59,220 nt of DNA, from positions 1 through 59,220 of the forward strand of contig JAPLSO010000028.1 in NCBI GenBank assembly GCA_026398595.1, written 5' to 3'. The first letter of the stretch is position 1, and each line of letters begins with the position of its first letter. The stretch comes from Spirochaetota bacterium. Lineage in GTDB: Bacteria; Spirochaetota; Spirochaetia; Treponematales; Rectinemataceae. Under the pieces are notes generated by a model. The model was not told the origin of the DNA. It saw nothing but the letters and a program-made list of their open reading frames with translations, and ran no database searches. The translations under genes were made by a program, and so were the position numbers. This document shows positions 44,741-53,245 of this stretch, one piece after another.

Positions 44741-45769
44741 TTACTGCGATTCGCGGATTGTGACGACTATCTTGCATACTTCTTTCCCCGTCTCTGCGGC
44801 CGCAAAGGCTTCCATGACATCGGCAAAGGGGAATACGCCGGAAATGAGAGGCTTCAGGTCAATCGTGCCCTCGGCGACCAGACCTATTGCCTGGTCGAAA
44901 TCGCCGCGCGCGTAGATCCTCAATCCGTGTATTTCCTGCTCGCGGTAGGAAAGATCCCTGAACAGGATGCTGCAAGGCTTCTTGTACAGGGCCGTCATCA
45001 TGACTTTGCCCTTGATGGCCGCCACGCTCAGGAGCAGCTCCCCTACCGGCGGCACTCCTGCCGCATCGAACACGATATCGAAGCCCTTCCCCCCGGTTAG
45101 CTCCATGCTTTTCGCGACGACGTCCACCTTTCCGCTGTCCGCCGTCCTGAAGCCCAGACTCTCCGCGAGGCCGCGCCTGTATTCGTTCACTTCGAAGATC
45201 ACCAGCGGCTCGTGGCCCGCCGCCCTGGAGGCAAGCCCGATCATGAGCCCGATCGGACCGGCTCCGAAAATTACCACTGTATCGGCCGGCTTCATACCCG
45301 CGGCGTTCACCGAATGCACGCCAACGGCGAAAGGCTCCAGTATGGCGCCCTCCTCGAAGCTGATCGACTCTGGAAGCTTGTGCAAGCACTTTTTGGGCAC
45401 TCTCGCGAAGCCTGCGAATCCGCCGTCGGTTTCCACCCCGAGCAGCTTCAGGGTTTCGCACACATGCTCGAAGCCGTTGCGGCAGGGAGCGCAATGGCCG
45501 CAGGCTACCAGCGGCTCGATCACGACCCGGTCGCCGATTCCGTATCCCGCCAGGCCTGAGGCTGGAAGAACTTCGATCGTGCCGCAGAATTCATGGCCGA
45601 GGATGAGAGGCGCCTTCGCCCTAGGATGGTGCCCGCCCTTGATCGTTATGTCCGAACCGCAGATGCCCACCACTTCCACCCGCACAAGGGCATCGTCCTT
45701 GCCCAGGGCCGGAAGCTCCCGCTCCACTGCCTTGAGCCTGCCGTCCACGTCCCAGATGAGGGCCTTCAT
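44741..45769 (-). CDS. Zinc-dependent medium-chain alcohol/polyol dehydrogenase
   Basis: 342 aa. Catalytic zinc ligands are visible in GICGSDITIKGGHHPRAKAPLILGHEFCG (Cys, His, Glu), structural-zinc cysteines in CGHCAPCRNGFEHVC, and the NAD-binding GAGPIGLMIGLAS. It resembles sorbitol/threonine dehydrogenase-type enzymes that oxidise a sugar alcohol or reduce a ketose. The ATG overlaps the transketolase stop, so both act in one route. Substrate not determinable. Confidence 0.92.
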   Translation of the reverse strand: MKALIWDVDGRLKAVERELPALGKDDALVRVEVVGICGSDITIKGGHHPRAKAPLILGHEFCGTIEVLPASGLAGYGIGDRVVIEPLVACGHCAPCRNGFEHVCETLKLLGVETDGGFAGFARVPKKCLHKLPESISFEEGAILEPFAVGVHSVNAAGMKPADTVVIFGAGPIGLMIGLASRAAGHEPLVIFEVNEYRRGLAESLGFRTADSGKVDVVAKSMELTGGKGFDIVFDAAGVPPVGELLLSVAAIKGKVMMTALYKKPCSILFRDLSYREQEIHGLRIYARGDFDQAIGLVAEGTIDLKPLISGVFPFADVMEAFAAAETGKEVCKIVVTIRESQ

Positions 45770-47874
45770 GAGTGCTTCCCTTCTGCGCCGATCAGGATCA
45801 GGGCGCGCTCCGCGATTCCCGCTGCCGACAGGCCGTATTCCTCGAGGAGCTCGTCGTAGGTGGCCGAATGGATGAAGCGCGTCGCGCCGTTCTCGTCCTG
45901 GAGATTCAATGCGGCAATCCTGCCCCGGTCCACGCCTTTGAAGCCGAAGGCGGCCTTCTCCATCGCCCTCAGGATATAGCCGTTATTCTGTTCGGCGATC
46001 AGTACCGGTTTTCCCGAAGTCGCGAGCGACCGCAGCGTCCCGGCATCAGTCGATTGCATGTCCACGATTGCGGCGTTCTTCCCCGCTTTCGCGAGCACGT
46101 CGGCTGCCGCCAGCGCCTCGAGAACGCCTCGGCCCGCGCTTATGATCACCACATCGCTCGAGGGATCGCCCCGCAGCCAGTAGGCTTTGCCGTATTCAAA
46201 GGAGAAATCCGCCTTATACAGCGCGGGGGAGGGGGAGCGGGGAATGCGGAGATAGACGAGTCCTCTGTTCCCTTCCATTATCCATGCGCAGACGGCGATG
46301 AGCTGCTGGGGACAGCTGATGTCGATGATCTTGAGGTGGGAGATGGAGTCGAAGACGAGGGAATCGTCGTTGCCCATGTGCGTCGCACCATTCGTCCTGG
46401 TCTCGATGTTGGGTGCCGTGGCGAGAAAGGTGATGTCCAGGTTGTGGCCCTCGGCCAGCCATCCATCCGGCGCGGCGATAGCCTCCGCTCTCTCCTGATA
46501 CCCGATCGCGATCCGCCTGAGAACCCGCCAGTCGAAAAACGGGCAGAACGTGCTTACCCAGACGTTCTTCCCGAGAATGGCGAATGCCTCGCCGATGTTC
46601 ATCATATTGGATTCCGCGATACCCACGTTGAAGGCCCTGTCCTTGGCGACCAGAGACAGCCCTTCCTGGAGGCCGCTCGTGCTGGACAGGTCGGAGTCCA
46701 CCGTGACCACCCTGCTGTCGTGCGCGAATACCTTCATGCACTGGCTGATTATGGATGAGGCCGAATATCCCTTCCCGAGCGTGAGGACGGGCAGGGCGCT
46801 CGCTTCGTACCTGATCCTCTTGTCCCGCGGGGAAGCCCTCCTGGACGGTACCTGGGCGAGTTCGCCGCCGAGGGCAGCGCCGGCTTTGCCGAATGTGAGC
46901 TCGTAGCGCATCCGCCTTGCCGAATCGGCGAGGCCTTTCCGGAATGCCGCGCTCCCGGGACCATCTTCGCCCAGTTCACGCAGCGCCTCCCTGACGATGA
47001 GCTCAAATTCCCTCGCTGCGCCCTCGCGCCGCGCCTCGAGACCCCGCCTCTCGACGACGATCTGTTCCTCGGTGAAGGTATGCTTGTGGATCTTCCTTAT
47101 CTCGCCGATGCCGCCGAAACCCTTGCTGGAGTTCACGATGATCGCCGTGGGTTTCCCGCTCCTCCTGTCGTTCCGGAATTCATCAAGGGCTGCCGTTATA
47201 GGCTCGAACCTTGTGCCGTCGACGTTGAAGACACGCCAGCCGAAGGATTCGAAGGCGCCCGGCAGGTCGTGGAACTGGTAGATCAGGGCGTCCACATTAT
47301 CGAGTTGCCCGTTGTTGGCATCGACCAGGACGCAAAAATTGTTGAGCCTCCTGGCTCCGGCGTGGCTGATCGCCTCCCAGGGCATGCCTTCCTGGAGTTC
47401 GCCGTCTCCCGTCAGGCAGAACACGTTGAAATGGGGGAAATCGCGTCCCGCCATGGCAAATCCGCCTGCCACGCATATCCCCTGCCCCAGAGGTCCCGTC
47501 GAGAGCGGAACGCCCGGAAGGATCGGACCCGGGTGGCCTTTCAGGATGCTATGGATGGACCTGGATCCTTCCAGTATCTCCCTGGGAAAATAGCCGAGAT
47601 CTTCGTAGACCGCGGCCATGGCCGCCACCGCATGCCCCTTGCTGAGTACGAACATATCTTTTCCAAGAGCCGTCGGGTTGACGGGATCTATATCCATATA
47701 ACCGCCGTAATAGAGAGAAACCATCGGCAGGACAGCGCTGTACGCGCCTCCGATGTGCACTCCCTTATCGATAGCCGTTTCGCCCTGCAGGATGATTTTT
47801 AAGCGGATATCCTGTTCCTTTATTCTGAGAAGCGCTGCATTGGCATGGCAAATGGACATCTCTACGCTGTTCAT
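45766..47874 (-). CDS. Transketolase-like enzyme
   Basis: 702 aa, with GGAGGG before the ATG. ThDP enzyme motifs are complete: KGHAVAAM (79-86), LSTGPLGQGICVAGGFA, GDGELQEGMPWEA with the ThDP/Mg signature ending VDANNGQLDN, and in the second half FNVGIAESNMMNIGEAFA with the catalytic Glu. Fused full length, though divergent from housekeeping transketolases. Together with the dehydrogenase and a sugar ABC permease remnant it looks like part of an imported sugar or sugar-analogue pathway producing a two-carbon transfer. The C-terminus overlaps the dehydrogenase start. Confidence 0.85.
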   Translation of the reverse strand: MNSVEMSICHANAALLRIKEQDIRLKIILQGETAIDKGVHIGGAYSAVLPMVSLYYGGYMDIDPVNPTALGKDMFVLSKGHAVAAMAAVYEDLGYFPREILEGSRSIHSILKGHPGPILPGVPLSTGPLGQGICVAGGFAMAGRDFPHFNVFCLTGDGELQEGMPWEAISHAGARRLNNFCVLVDANNGQLDNVDALIYQFHDLPGAFESFGWRVFNVDGTRFEPITAALDEFRNDRRSGKPTAIIVNSSKGFGGIGEIRKIHKHTFTEEQIVVERRGLEARREGAAREFELIVREALRELGEDGPGSAAFRKGLADSARRMRYELTFGKAGAALGGELAQVPSRRASPRDKRIRYEASALPVLTLGKGYSASSIISQCMKVFAHDSRVVTVDSDLSSTSGLQEGLSLVAKDRAFNVGIAESNMMNIGEAFAILGKNVWVSTFCPFFDWRVLRRIAIGYQERAEAIAAPDGWLAEGHNLDITFLATAPNIETRTNGATHMGNDDSLVFDSISHLKIIDISCPQQLIAVCAWIMEGNRGLVYLRIPRSPSPALYKADFSFEYGKAYWLRGDPSSDVVIISAGRGVLEALAAADVLAKAGKNAAIVDMQSTDAGTLRSLATSGKPVLIAEQNNGYILRAMEKAAFGFKGVDRGRIAALNLQDENGATRFIHSATYDELLEEYGLSAAGIAERALILIGAEGKHS

Positions 47875-47916
47875 GTATTCCCTCCTTTCCTCTTAAGCAA
47901 ATCCAATATCAATCGG

Positions 47917-48060
47917 AGATTTTCCGAAGAGATAGTCGAAGATCATCTCAACCTCCTCCAGGCTTTTCAGGAGCGCAATACAGGGCTGGTAGTCCAATTA
48001 TTCCGAACACATATAGCAAATTCCAAGTCGAGGGTAATCTCTTCAAATACCGCCCAATAG
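47917..48060 (+). pseudogene. C-terminal fragment of a GntR/FadR (FCD) regulator
   Basis: The reading RFSEEIVEDHLNLLQAFQER then NTGLVVQLFRTHIANSKSRV matches the last helices of FCD ligand domains (EHxxILxAIxxRDxxxAxxLMxxHI). No winged-helix N-terminal domain is found upstream, because the transketolase start lies there. It is probably the residue of a divergent regulator of the transketolase operon. The rest of the 47875-48293 gap (about 230 bp) shows no gene or clear terminator. Confidence 0.6.
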
Positions 48061-48293
48061 CATCGACCTGGTTTCAGGGGACATTTCTGCCTGGATTTGA
48101 CACACCGCATGGTTATCGATTGTCCTCTGAGCGTATCCGTACTACAAGTCTAATACTATGGTGTGACCGTTCCTGAGTTAAGGAGTACACTACCTCACCC
48201 AGACCGCGAAGGACCTAAGCTTAATCGCAGTGACAAGACTGCATCGATAGGTCGCATTCGCCGGTCTGTATCTGAAGAATATAGTCGGCGGAC

Positions 48294-49679
48294 TTACCTG
48301 CCATACTTCTTCCAGTGGGCGCCGAATATCTTGTTCTCGTCGGGAACGACCGGGGGTATGGGCATCGAAACCCAGGTTGTGTTGAGAAAGTGCTTCCAGT
48401 GCACATTCTCGTTCACGATGTTGCCGCCCCAGGTGCCGCAGCCGAGGGTGAGGCCGAAGGGCATGCCGTTGTCGTAGTTGCCCGAGTTGCCGAAGGGCTG
48501 GGTCTGGCGGACCATGACGCGGCTCACCCTCGCCCTCGTGGCGAGCTCCACCATGTGGGCGTCGTTCGTCGTGTGGATGCCGCAGGAGTGGCCGTAGCCC
48601 GAGTATCGCGTGATATCGCGCACCAGGCAGATCGCCTCCTCGAATTCCCCGTACTTCCATACCGTGAGCACCGGCGAGAGCTTTTCGCCGGAGAACATGT
48701 CGGCCGGTCCCACCGCTTCGCCCAGGACCATGAGGAAGCTCGTATCCGGCTTCACCGCGATCTTCGCGAGGGCGGCGATCTTCTGCGCATGCTGGCCCAC
48801 ATGGCTTCTGCCCATGTGCACGCCGTCGGGCCACATGAGGTCACGAAGCCGCGCTTTTTCCTCGGGACTGCAGAGGTGTCCCCCCAGCTCCTGGAAGTAC
48901 TTCAGCATCGTGTCGTAAATGGAAGCCTGGAGCACCACGGAGTTTTCCGATGAGCAGGAGGTGGCGTTGTCGAAGATCTTTCCGTTCCTGATCTTGGTCG
49001 CCGCGTCCTTCAGATCGGCCGTCTCGTCCACCACCACGGTGGAGTTACCGGCGCCCACGCCGTAGGCCGGTTTGCCCGAGGAGTAGGCCACCTTCACCAG
49101 CGGCCCGCCCCCTGTCGCTATCACCAGATCCACGCTTCTCATTAGTTCTTGCGAAAGCTCGATCGTTGGTTCCTTGATGTTGAGCACCAGATCTTCCGGA
49201 GCCCCGACCTTCCTCAAGCCTTCGCGCATATAGTTGGCCGTCAGCTCGCAGGATGCCTTTGCCTTGGGATGGGGTGCGAAGATCACCGCGTTTCGGCATT
49301 TCAGGATGGGCAGGCCATTGCAGGCTATCGTCGAGGTGGCGTTCGTCACCGGGGTCAGCGCCCCGATCACGCCGACAGGTTTGGCTATTTTCAGGAGGCC
49401 TTTTTCTTTGTTCTCCTCGATGACGCCCACGGTCTTGAGCCCGCAGAGATCCCTGAGGGTGCCCAAGGTCTTCTTCTGGTGCTTGCCCAGCTTGTCTTCA
49501 TAGACGCCCATCTCCGTTTCGTCGGCGGCCAGGCGGGCGCAGGCTTTGGCGTGCTCCAGCTGGTATACTTCCCAGCCCACGGCTGCCACCATCTCGTCCA
49601 CCCGTTCCTGCGACCAGAATTCAATCTTCTCCTGGGCGGCGCGAGCTCTGCGAACCAGACCCTCAATCTCTTCCAACAT
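48294..49679 (-). CDS. CoA-acylating aldehyde dehydrogenase
   Basis: 461 aa from ATG 49679 (MLEEIEGLVRRARAAQEKI), with GGGAG six bases upstream and the mvaA stop 13 nt before. Resembles the AdhE N-terminal domain and acylating sulfoacetaldehyde dehydrogenase: PVGVIGALTPVTNATSTIACNGL, ATGGGPLVKVAYSSGKPAYGVGAGN, catalytic Cys in IFDNATSCSSENSVV, and QPFGNSGNYDNGMPFGLTLGCGTWGGN. It interconverts an aldehyde and an acyl-CoA with NAD(H). As last gene of the mva operon it may reduce acetyl-CoA to regenerate NAD, or handle an aldehyde intermediate. Codon use here is more GC-rich than in mvaA. Confidence 0.9.
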   Translation of the reverse strand: MLEEIEGLVRRARAAQEKIEFWSQERVDEMVAAVGWEVYQLEHAKACARLAADETEMGVYEDKLGKHQKKTLGTLRDLCGLKTVGVIEENKEKGLLKIAKPVGVIGALTPVTNATSTIACNGLPILKCRNAVIFAPHPKAKASCELTANYMREGLRKVGAPEDLVLNIKEPTIELSQELMRSVDLVIATGGGPLVKVAYSSGKPAYGVGAGNSTVVVDETADLKDAATKIRNGKIFDNATSCSSENSVVLQASIYDTMLKYFQELGGHLCSPEEKARLRDLMWPDGVHMGRSHVGQHAQKIAALAKIAVKPDTSFLMVLGEAVGPADMFSGEKLSPVLTVWKYGEFEEAICLVRDITRYSGYGHSCGIHTTNDAHMVELATRARVSRVMVRQTQPFGNSGNYDNGMPFGLTLGCGTWGGNIVNENVHWKHFLNTTWVSMPIPPVVPDENKIFGAHWKKYGR

Positions 49680-49692
49680 AATCATCTCCCTT

Positions 49693-51000
49693 TTATTTGT
49701 CTTTTTCGCCGCGTGCAAATTTCACATGACTGTCAGCCATCTCGAATTGATCAACTTGTGCACAGGTTGTATTCAGATCCAATGACGCCACCGCGGTGAC
49801 GGCAATCTCGGCCAGGCGTTTGACATTAGAATTATCCTCAAAGCTCTTGCCGAATTCACCGCACCCAAGCAACCTGAGAGCTTCTTTCGCAGTCCCGAAA
49901 TTGGTTCCGCCTCCGATTGTTGCGATCTCAAGTGTCGGAAGGCTCACCATATAATGGAGCCCGCCGTCGACGGCTTCAGCCTGAAGAAATGCAGTGGAGC
50001 TTGAAACCACATGGGCCAGATCCTGCCCGGTAGCGGCGAAGAATGCGGCGATTGAATTGGCGGCGTTTACGTTGAAGCCGCCCAGTGTGCCGCTCAGGCT
50101 GGATCCTAGGTAACATTTGTTGAAAATCAATTGCTCGACTTTCCGGGCGGTGACAACAGGCTTGAAGGCTTTCTGCAGGATCTGCTCAGGAATGAAAACT
50201 TCCGCATGCACGCTTTTACCTCGCCCGTTGAGAATATTGATATGTGAAGATTTCTTGTCCGAGCACATATTACTGGAAATCGTCAGCAGCTTCCAATCCG
50301 GCATGAGTTCGATCAATTTCCGAGAAATATCCGCAGCCGCTTTGGTCACTCCATTCATGCCCATAGCATCGCCGGTCTTGCAGATGATCCTGATGAAGAC
50401 CTTGGTCCCCAGTTGATATGGATCAATATGATCCAGCTTGACAAATGGATCCTTAATCTGCTTGCCCAATATTTCTAGAAGGTTGCGATCCTCAACGATA
50501 CGTGTACAGAATGCCCTGGCGGAAGCAAGGTCAGGAGCCTGCAGAAGTGGAGCGCGGGCCATGCCGTCAAAGGTAACCAATGTATTGATGCCGCCCGCGA
50601 GGTTGATCGCTTTCATCCCTCGCTGCATTCCCGCAACCAGTGCGGCTTCGTTGGTTGCGAGCGGGATATAATAATCTCCCTTGGCATATTCTCCGTTGAT
50701 CTTGACCGGTCCCGCGAATCCCATCGGTATCAGCGCGGCTCCTATTTTCTTCTCGATACCTGTGAGAATAATTCCGTTTCCGTAAGATACATTGTCAATT
50801 GCGGAATTTTTAATGTTCGGTAGCTGGACTCCAGTTTTCTTTTCAAGCGTTTCACAGCGGATTATGGCCGCGGCTCTGCAGGCATCGTAAAGCTTATCGG
50901 CAGTGGAGCCGAATACTTCTTCAAAAATCATGTACTCGAGCAGTTGGTCTTTGACCTTGCCCTCTTCGTACTGCCTCGAAATAGACTCTAGATTATTCAT
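49693..51000 (-). CDS. mvaA: Hydroxymethylglutaryl-CoA reductase (probably catabolic)
   Basis: 435 aa from ATG 51000, whose ATGAATAA overlaps the stop of mvaB; GGGAGG precedes it. The catalytic set is complete: Glu118 in ATNEAALVAG, Lys249/250 in MCSDKKSSHIN, Asp327 in ATGQDLAHVV and His425 in ADSHVKFARG, with the NAD(P)-binding TGDAMGMN (209-216). Spacing of the DKK motif and the S-H-V ending resemble class I/archaeal enzymes more than class II. Biosynthetic use is unlikely next to HMG-CoA lyase and without synthase or mevalonate kinase; the reverse, oxidative direction (mevalonate to HMG-CoA) fits. Confidence 0.92.
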   Translation of the reverse strand: MNNLESISRQYEEGKVKDQLLEYMIFEEVFGSTADKLYDACRAAAIIRCETLEKKTGVQLPNIKNSAIDNVSYGNGIILTGIEKKIGAALIPMGFAGPVKINGEYAKGDYYIPLATNEAALVAGMQRGMKAINLAGGINTLVTFDGMARAPLLQAPDLASARAFCTRIVEDRNLLEILGKQIKDPFVKLDHIDPYQLGTKVFIRIICKTGDAMGMNGVTKAAADISRKLIELMPDWKLLTISSNMCSDKKSSHINILNGRGKSVHAEVFIPEQILQKAFKPVVTARKVEQLIFNKCYLGSSLSGTLGGFNVNAANSIAAFFAATGQDLAHVVSSSTAFLQAEAVDGGLHYMVSLPTLEIATIGGGTNFGTAKEALRLLGCGEFGKSFEDNSNVKRLAEIAVTAVASLDLNTTCAQVDQFEMADSHVKFARGEKDK

Positions 51001-51889
51001 CACTTCCTCCCTCCACACAAGAAGCATATGGATCGAGACTTTTGGCATACTCGGCGGCTTTCTGAATCTTGGCTAGATCAATACCAGTCTCTATACCCAT
51101 CCTGTCCAGCATTTCAACCAGGACTTCCGTGGCAATGTTCCCCTTGGCGCCAGGCGCATAGGGGCAACCGCCCAGACCGCCGACGGCGCTGTCTATGACA
51201 TCCACACCCGCCTGCAGGGACGCGAGGATGTTGGCGAACTCTATCCCGCCAGATCGATGGAAATGGACCGCCAGTCTGCTTTTTGACAATGTTCGCTTGA
51301 CAGCCTTGACGACCTTGTAGGAAAGAACAGGTTCCGACATGCCAGTCGTATCACCCAGAGAAATTTCGTAGGATCCGATGCGCTCGAGTTCAGCCGCGAT
51401 TTCCGCGACGTATTCAGGCGCTATCTTCCCCTGCATGGGGCAGCCAAAAGAAGTGGCAATATAGGAACGGACCCTTATCCCGTGAACGCGTGCCACATCG
51501 TTGATTTCCTTCATCTGGGCAAGCGAGTCGGCGATACTCATGTTGAGGTTTTTCTTGTTGTGCGCTTCGCTCGCGCTCATTATCGTGACGACCTCTTTCA
51601 AGCCAGAAGCGATTGCCCGTTCGAGGCCTTTTATATTCGGAATCAGAGCGTTATAGACAATGTTGGGATTCATGGTAATAGAACTCAGGACTTCGGCGGC
51701 GTCGGCCAATTGAGGAACCCATTTGGGATGAACAAAGCTTGTCACCTCTATCGCCTCGCAGCCCGCATCGGTAAGCATGTTCACAAGCCTGATTTTTTGA
51801 TCAGTCTTGATGAATTCCTTTATGTTCTGTAGGCCATCTCTGGGACAGACCTCGAAAATCTTCACCTTGTCGATATCAATCTTGTACAT
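50993..51889 (-). CDS. mvaB: Hydroxymethylglutaryl-CoA lyase
   Basis: 298 aa, standard length. DRE-TIM metallolyase features: EVCPRDGLQNIKEF with catalytic Arg17 and metal Asp18, TSFVHPKWVPQLADA, GDTTGM, metal-binding HFH in AVHFHRSGGIEFANIL, and the flexible loop GLGGCPYAPGAKGNIATE with the active-site Cys. It cleaves HMG-CoA to acetoacetate and acetyl-CoA. The residues after HFH (RSGG) differ from the more common DTYG. Cotranscribed with the ABC importer upstream and coupled to mvaA. Confidence 0.95.
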   Translation of the reverse strand: MYKIDIDKVKIFEVCPRDGLQNIKEFIKTDQKIRLVNMLTDAGCEAIEVTSFVHPKWVPQLADAAEVLSSITMNPNIVYNALIPNIKGLERAIASGLKEVVTIMSASEAHNKKNLNMSIADSLAQMKEINDVARVHGIRVRSYIATSFGCPMQGKIAPEYVAEIAAELERIGSYEISLGDTTGMSEPVLSYKVVKAVKRTLSKSRLAVHFHRSGGIEFANILASLQAGVDVIDSAVGGLGGCPYAPGAKGNIATEVLVEMLDRMGIETGIDLAKIQKAAEYAKSLDPYASCVEGGSDE

Positions 51890-51965
51890 AGAAAATTCCT
51901 TTGGGAGGAAAATAGAATTGGAGGAGGAGCCTGGGAGCTTTGCTCCCAGGCTTTGCTCTTGTCGC

Positions 51966-53195
51966 TTACCAGATCTTCTTCAAGGACAGAATCGGATCCT
52001 CCGCGGCGCTGTCAAACGGCCATACGGTCACATATTTACCGTTCTTGATTTGACCAATGGTGATTCGCGCATACTTGTTCTGATTTGTATGCGATCCAGC
52101 TTCATTGGTAAAATTCTCGAAATCGATCATTTCGTACGGCAATATGATGGGGCTTCCGTCAGAGAATTTCTTGTCGATGACCAATGTGGCGAGTGTGTCC
52201 CGGACCTTTTCCCGATCAACCGATCCTGCCAGCTTGAAAGCCTGGGCCATGACTTTGATTGTCGTATAGGTCTCCGCGCTGTGTCCGTTCATATTGATGT
52301 TGAATTTCGCCATGAAACGCTTGTTGGTCTCTTGGGCCTTGGGGATGTCGGTATTCCACTCCAGGGCAGTTGTTATCCCCGTGGCAAGGTCCTTTACCGC
52401 GGGAATAAAGCTGGGATCGATGAGTCCGCTAGCCTTCCCTATCATTATATGTGGAGCAAACCCTTGCTCATGAAGGGTCTTTGTGAGAAGAATCGCGTCC
52501 GAAATGTAGGGGTCCACGACCAGAATGTCGGGATTGGCTCTCTTTATTGTCAGAACTTCGGACGACAGGTCGACGGTATTGTTGGAATATTGTATTTCCT
52601 TGACCACCGTGAATCCGATTTCCTTGGCCCAGTATTTTCCCCACTTGAGCGATTCCTGCCCCAGGAGAGTGTTGTCGGTAATGAAACCCACGGTCTTGTA
52701 TCCGAGATTGAACTTCTGGCTCACATCATACGAATATTGAATCATGTCGCGAAGATACATCATGTTCGTAGGGGCAAGACGGAAGAAGTACTGGTAGCCT
52801 CTCGTAGTGATGGGGTCAGCGGTAGAAATGGCCGTGATCATGGGGACTTTATAGCGTTGGGCAACCTCCGACACCACATTCGTGACTGCGCTCTGATAGG
52901 CGCCGATCAAGGCTACAACGTTTTTGGTGGTGATAAGGCGTTCAGCTTCGGCCATTCCGGTCTTCGGGTCTCCGACCGAATCGCCATAGATGATTTCTAT
53001 TTGCCTTCCCAGCACGCCTCCTTTTGAATTGATCTCTTCGACTGCGAAATCGATTCCTCTTCTGCAGTTGGTTCCAATAGGCGCAAGACTACCGGACAAG
53101 GGATACACGGCACCAATATAAATCGGCCCTGATCCCTGCGCGAAGAGAGGAACTGTCAGGATCGCAACCAGAAACAGGACTGTCCATCTTTTCAT
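51966..53195 (-). CDS. Periplasmic solute-binding protein (LivK-like), candidate mevalonate binder
   Basis: 409 aa. Signal peptide MKRWTVLFLVAILTVPLFAQ followed by the type I periplasmic fold of branched-chain amino-acid binding proteins: IYIGAVYPLSGSLAPIGTNCRRGIDFAVEEINSKGGVLG, and IEIIYGDSVGDPKTGMAEAERLI. These proteins bind amino acids, amides, urea and various organic acids. Position between the membrane genes and mvaB suggests the ligand is a substrate of the mva enzymes, most simply mevalonate; that is inference. Confidence 0.88.
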   Translation of the reverse strand: MKRWTVLFLVAILTVPLFAQGSGPIYIGAVYPLSGSLAPIGTNCRRGIDFAVEEINSKGGVLGRQIEIIYGDSVGDPKTGMAEAERLITTKNVVALIGAYQSAVTNVVSEVAQRYKVPMITAISTADPITTRGYQYFFRLAPTNMMYLRDMIQYSYDVSQKFNLGYKTVGFITDNTLLGQESLKWGKYWAKEIGFTVVKEIQYSNNTVDLSSEVLTIKRANPDILVVDPYISDAILLTKTLHEQGFAPHIMIGKASGLIDPSFIPAVKDLATGITTALEWNTDIPKAQETNKRFMAKFNINMNGHSAETYTTIKVMAQAFKLAGSVDREKVRDTLATLVIDKKFSDGSPIILPYEMIDFENFTNEAGSHTNQNKYARITIGQIKNGKYVTVWPFDSAAEDPILSLKKIW

Positions 53196-53245
53196 TTCGA
53201 CCTCCTAATTCTTTCTCCTCCACTCTGGAAGAGGTAAAGCCTTGG

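Noticed and set aside
45772-46758. 328-codon plus-strand frame
   Set aside because: Antisense to the transketolase C-terminal half, which carries the catalytic Glu motif.
45766-49679. Sulfoquinovose sulfo-transketolase pathway (transketolase plus sulfoacetaldehyde-type acylating dehydrogenase)
   Set aside because: The two genes belong to different transcription units, separated by a GntR fragment and a 419-bp gap. No sulfosugar isomerase, sulfoacetyl-CoA ligase or sulfonate exporter is present. Kept only as a remote alternative for the transketolase.
51807-53027. 406-codon plus-strand frame
   Set aside because: Antisense to the LivK-like gene with signal peptide and clear fold; no family similarity.
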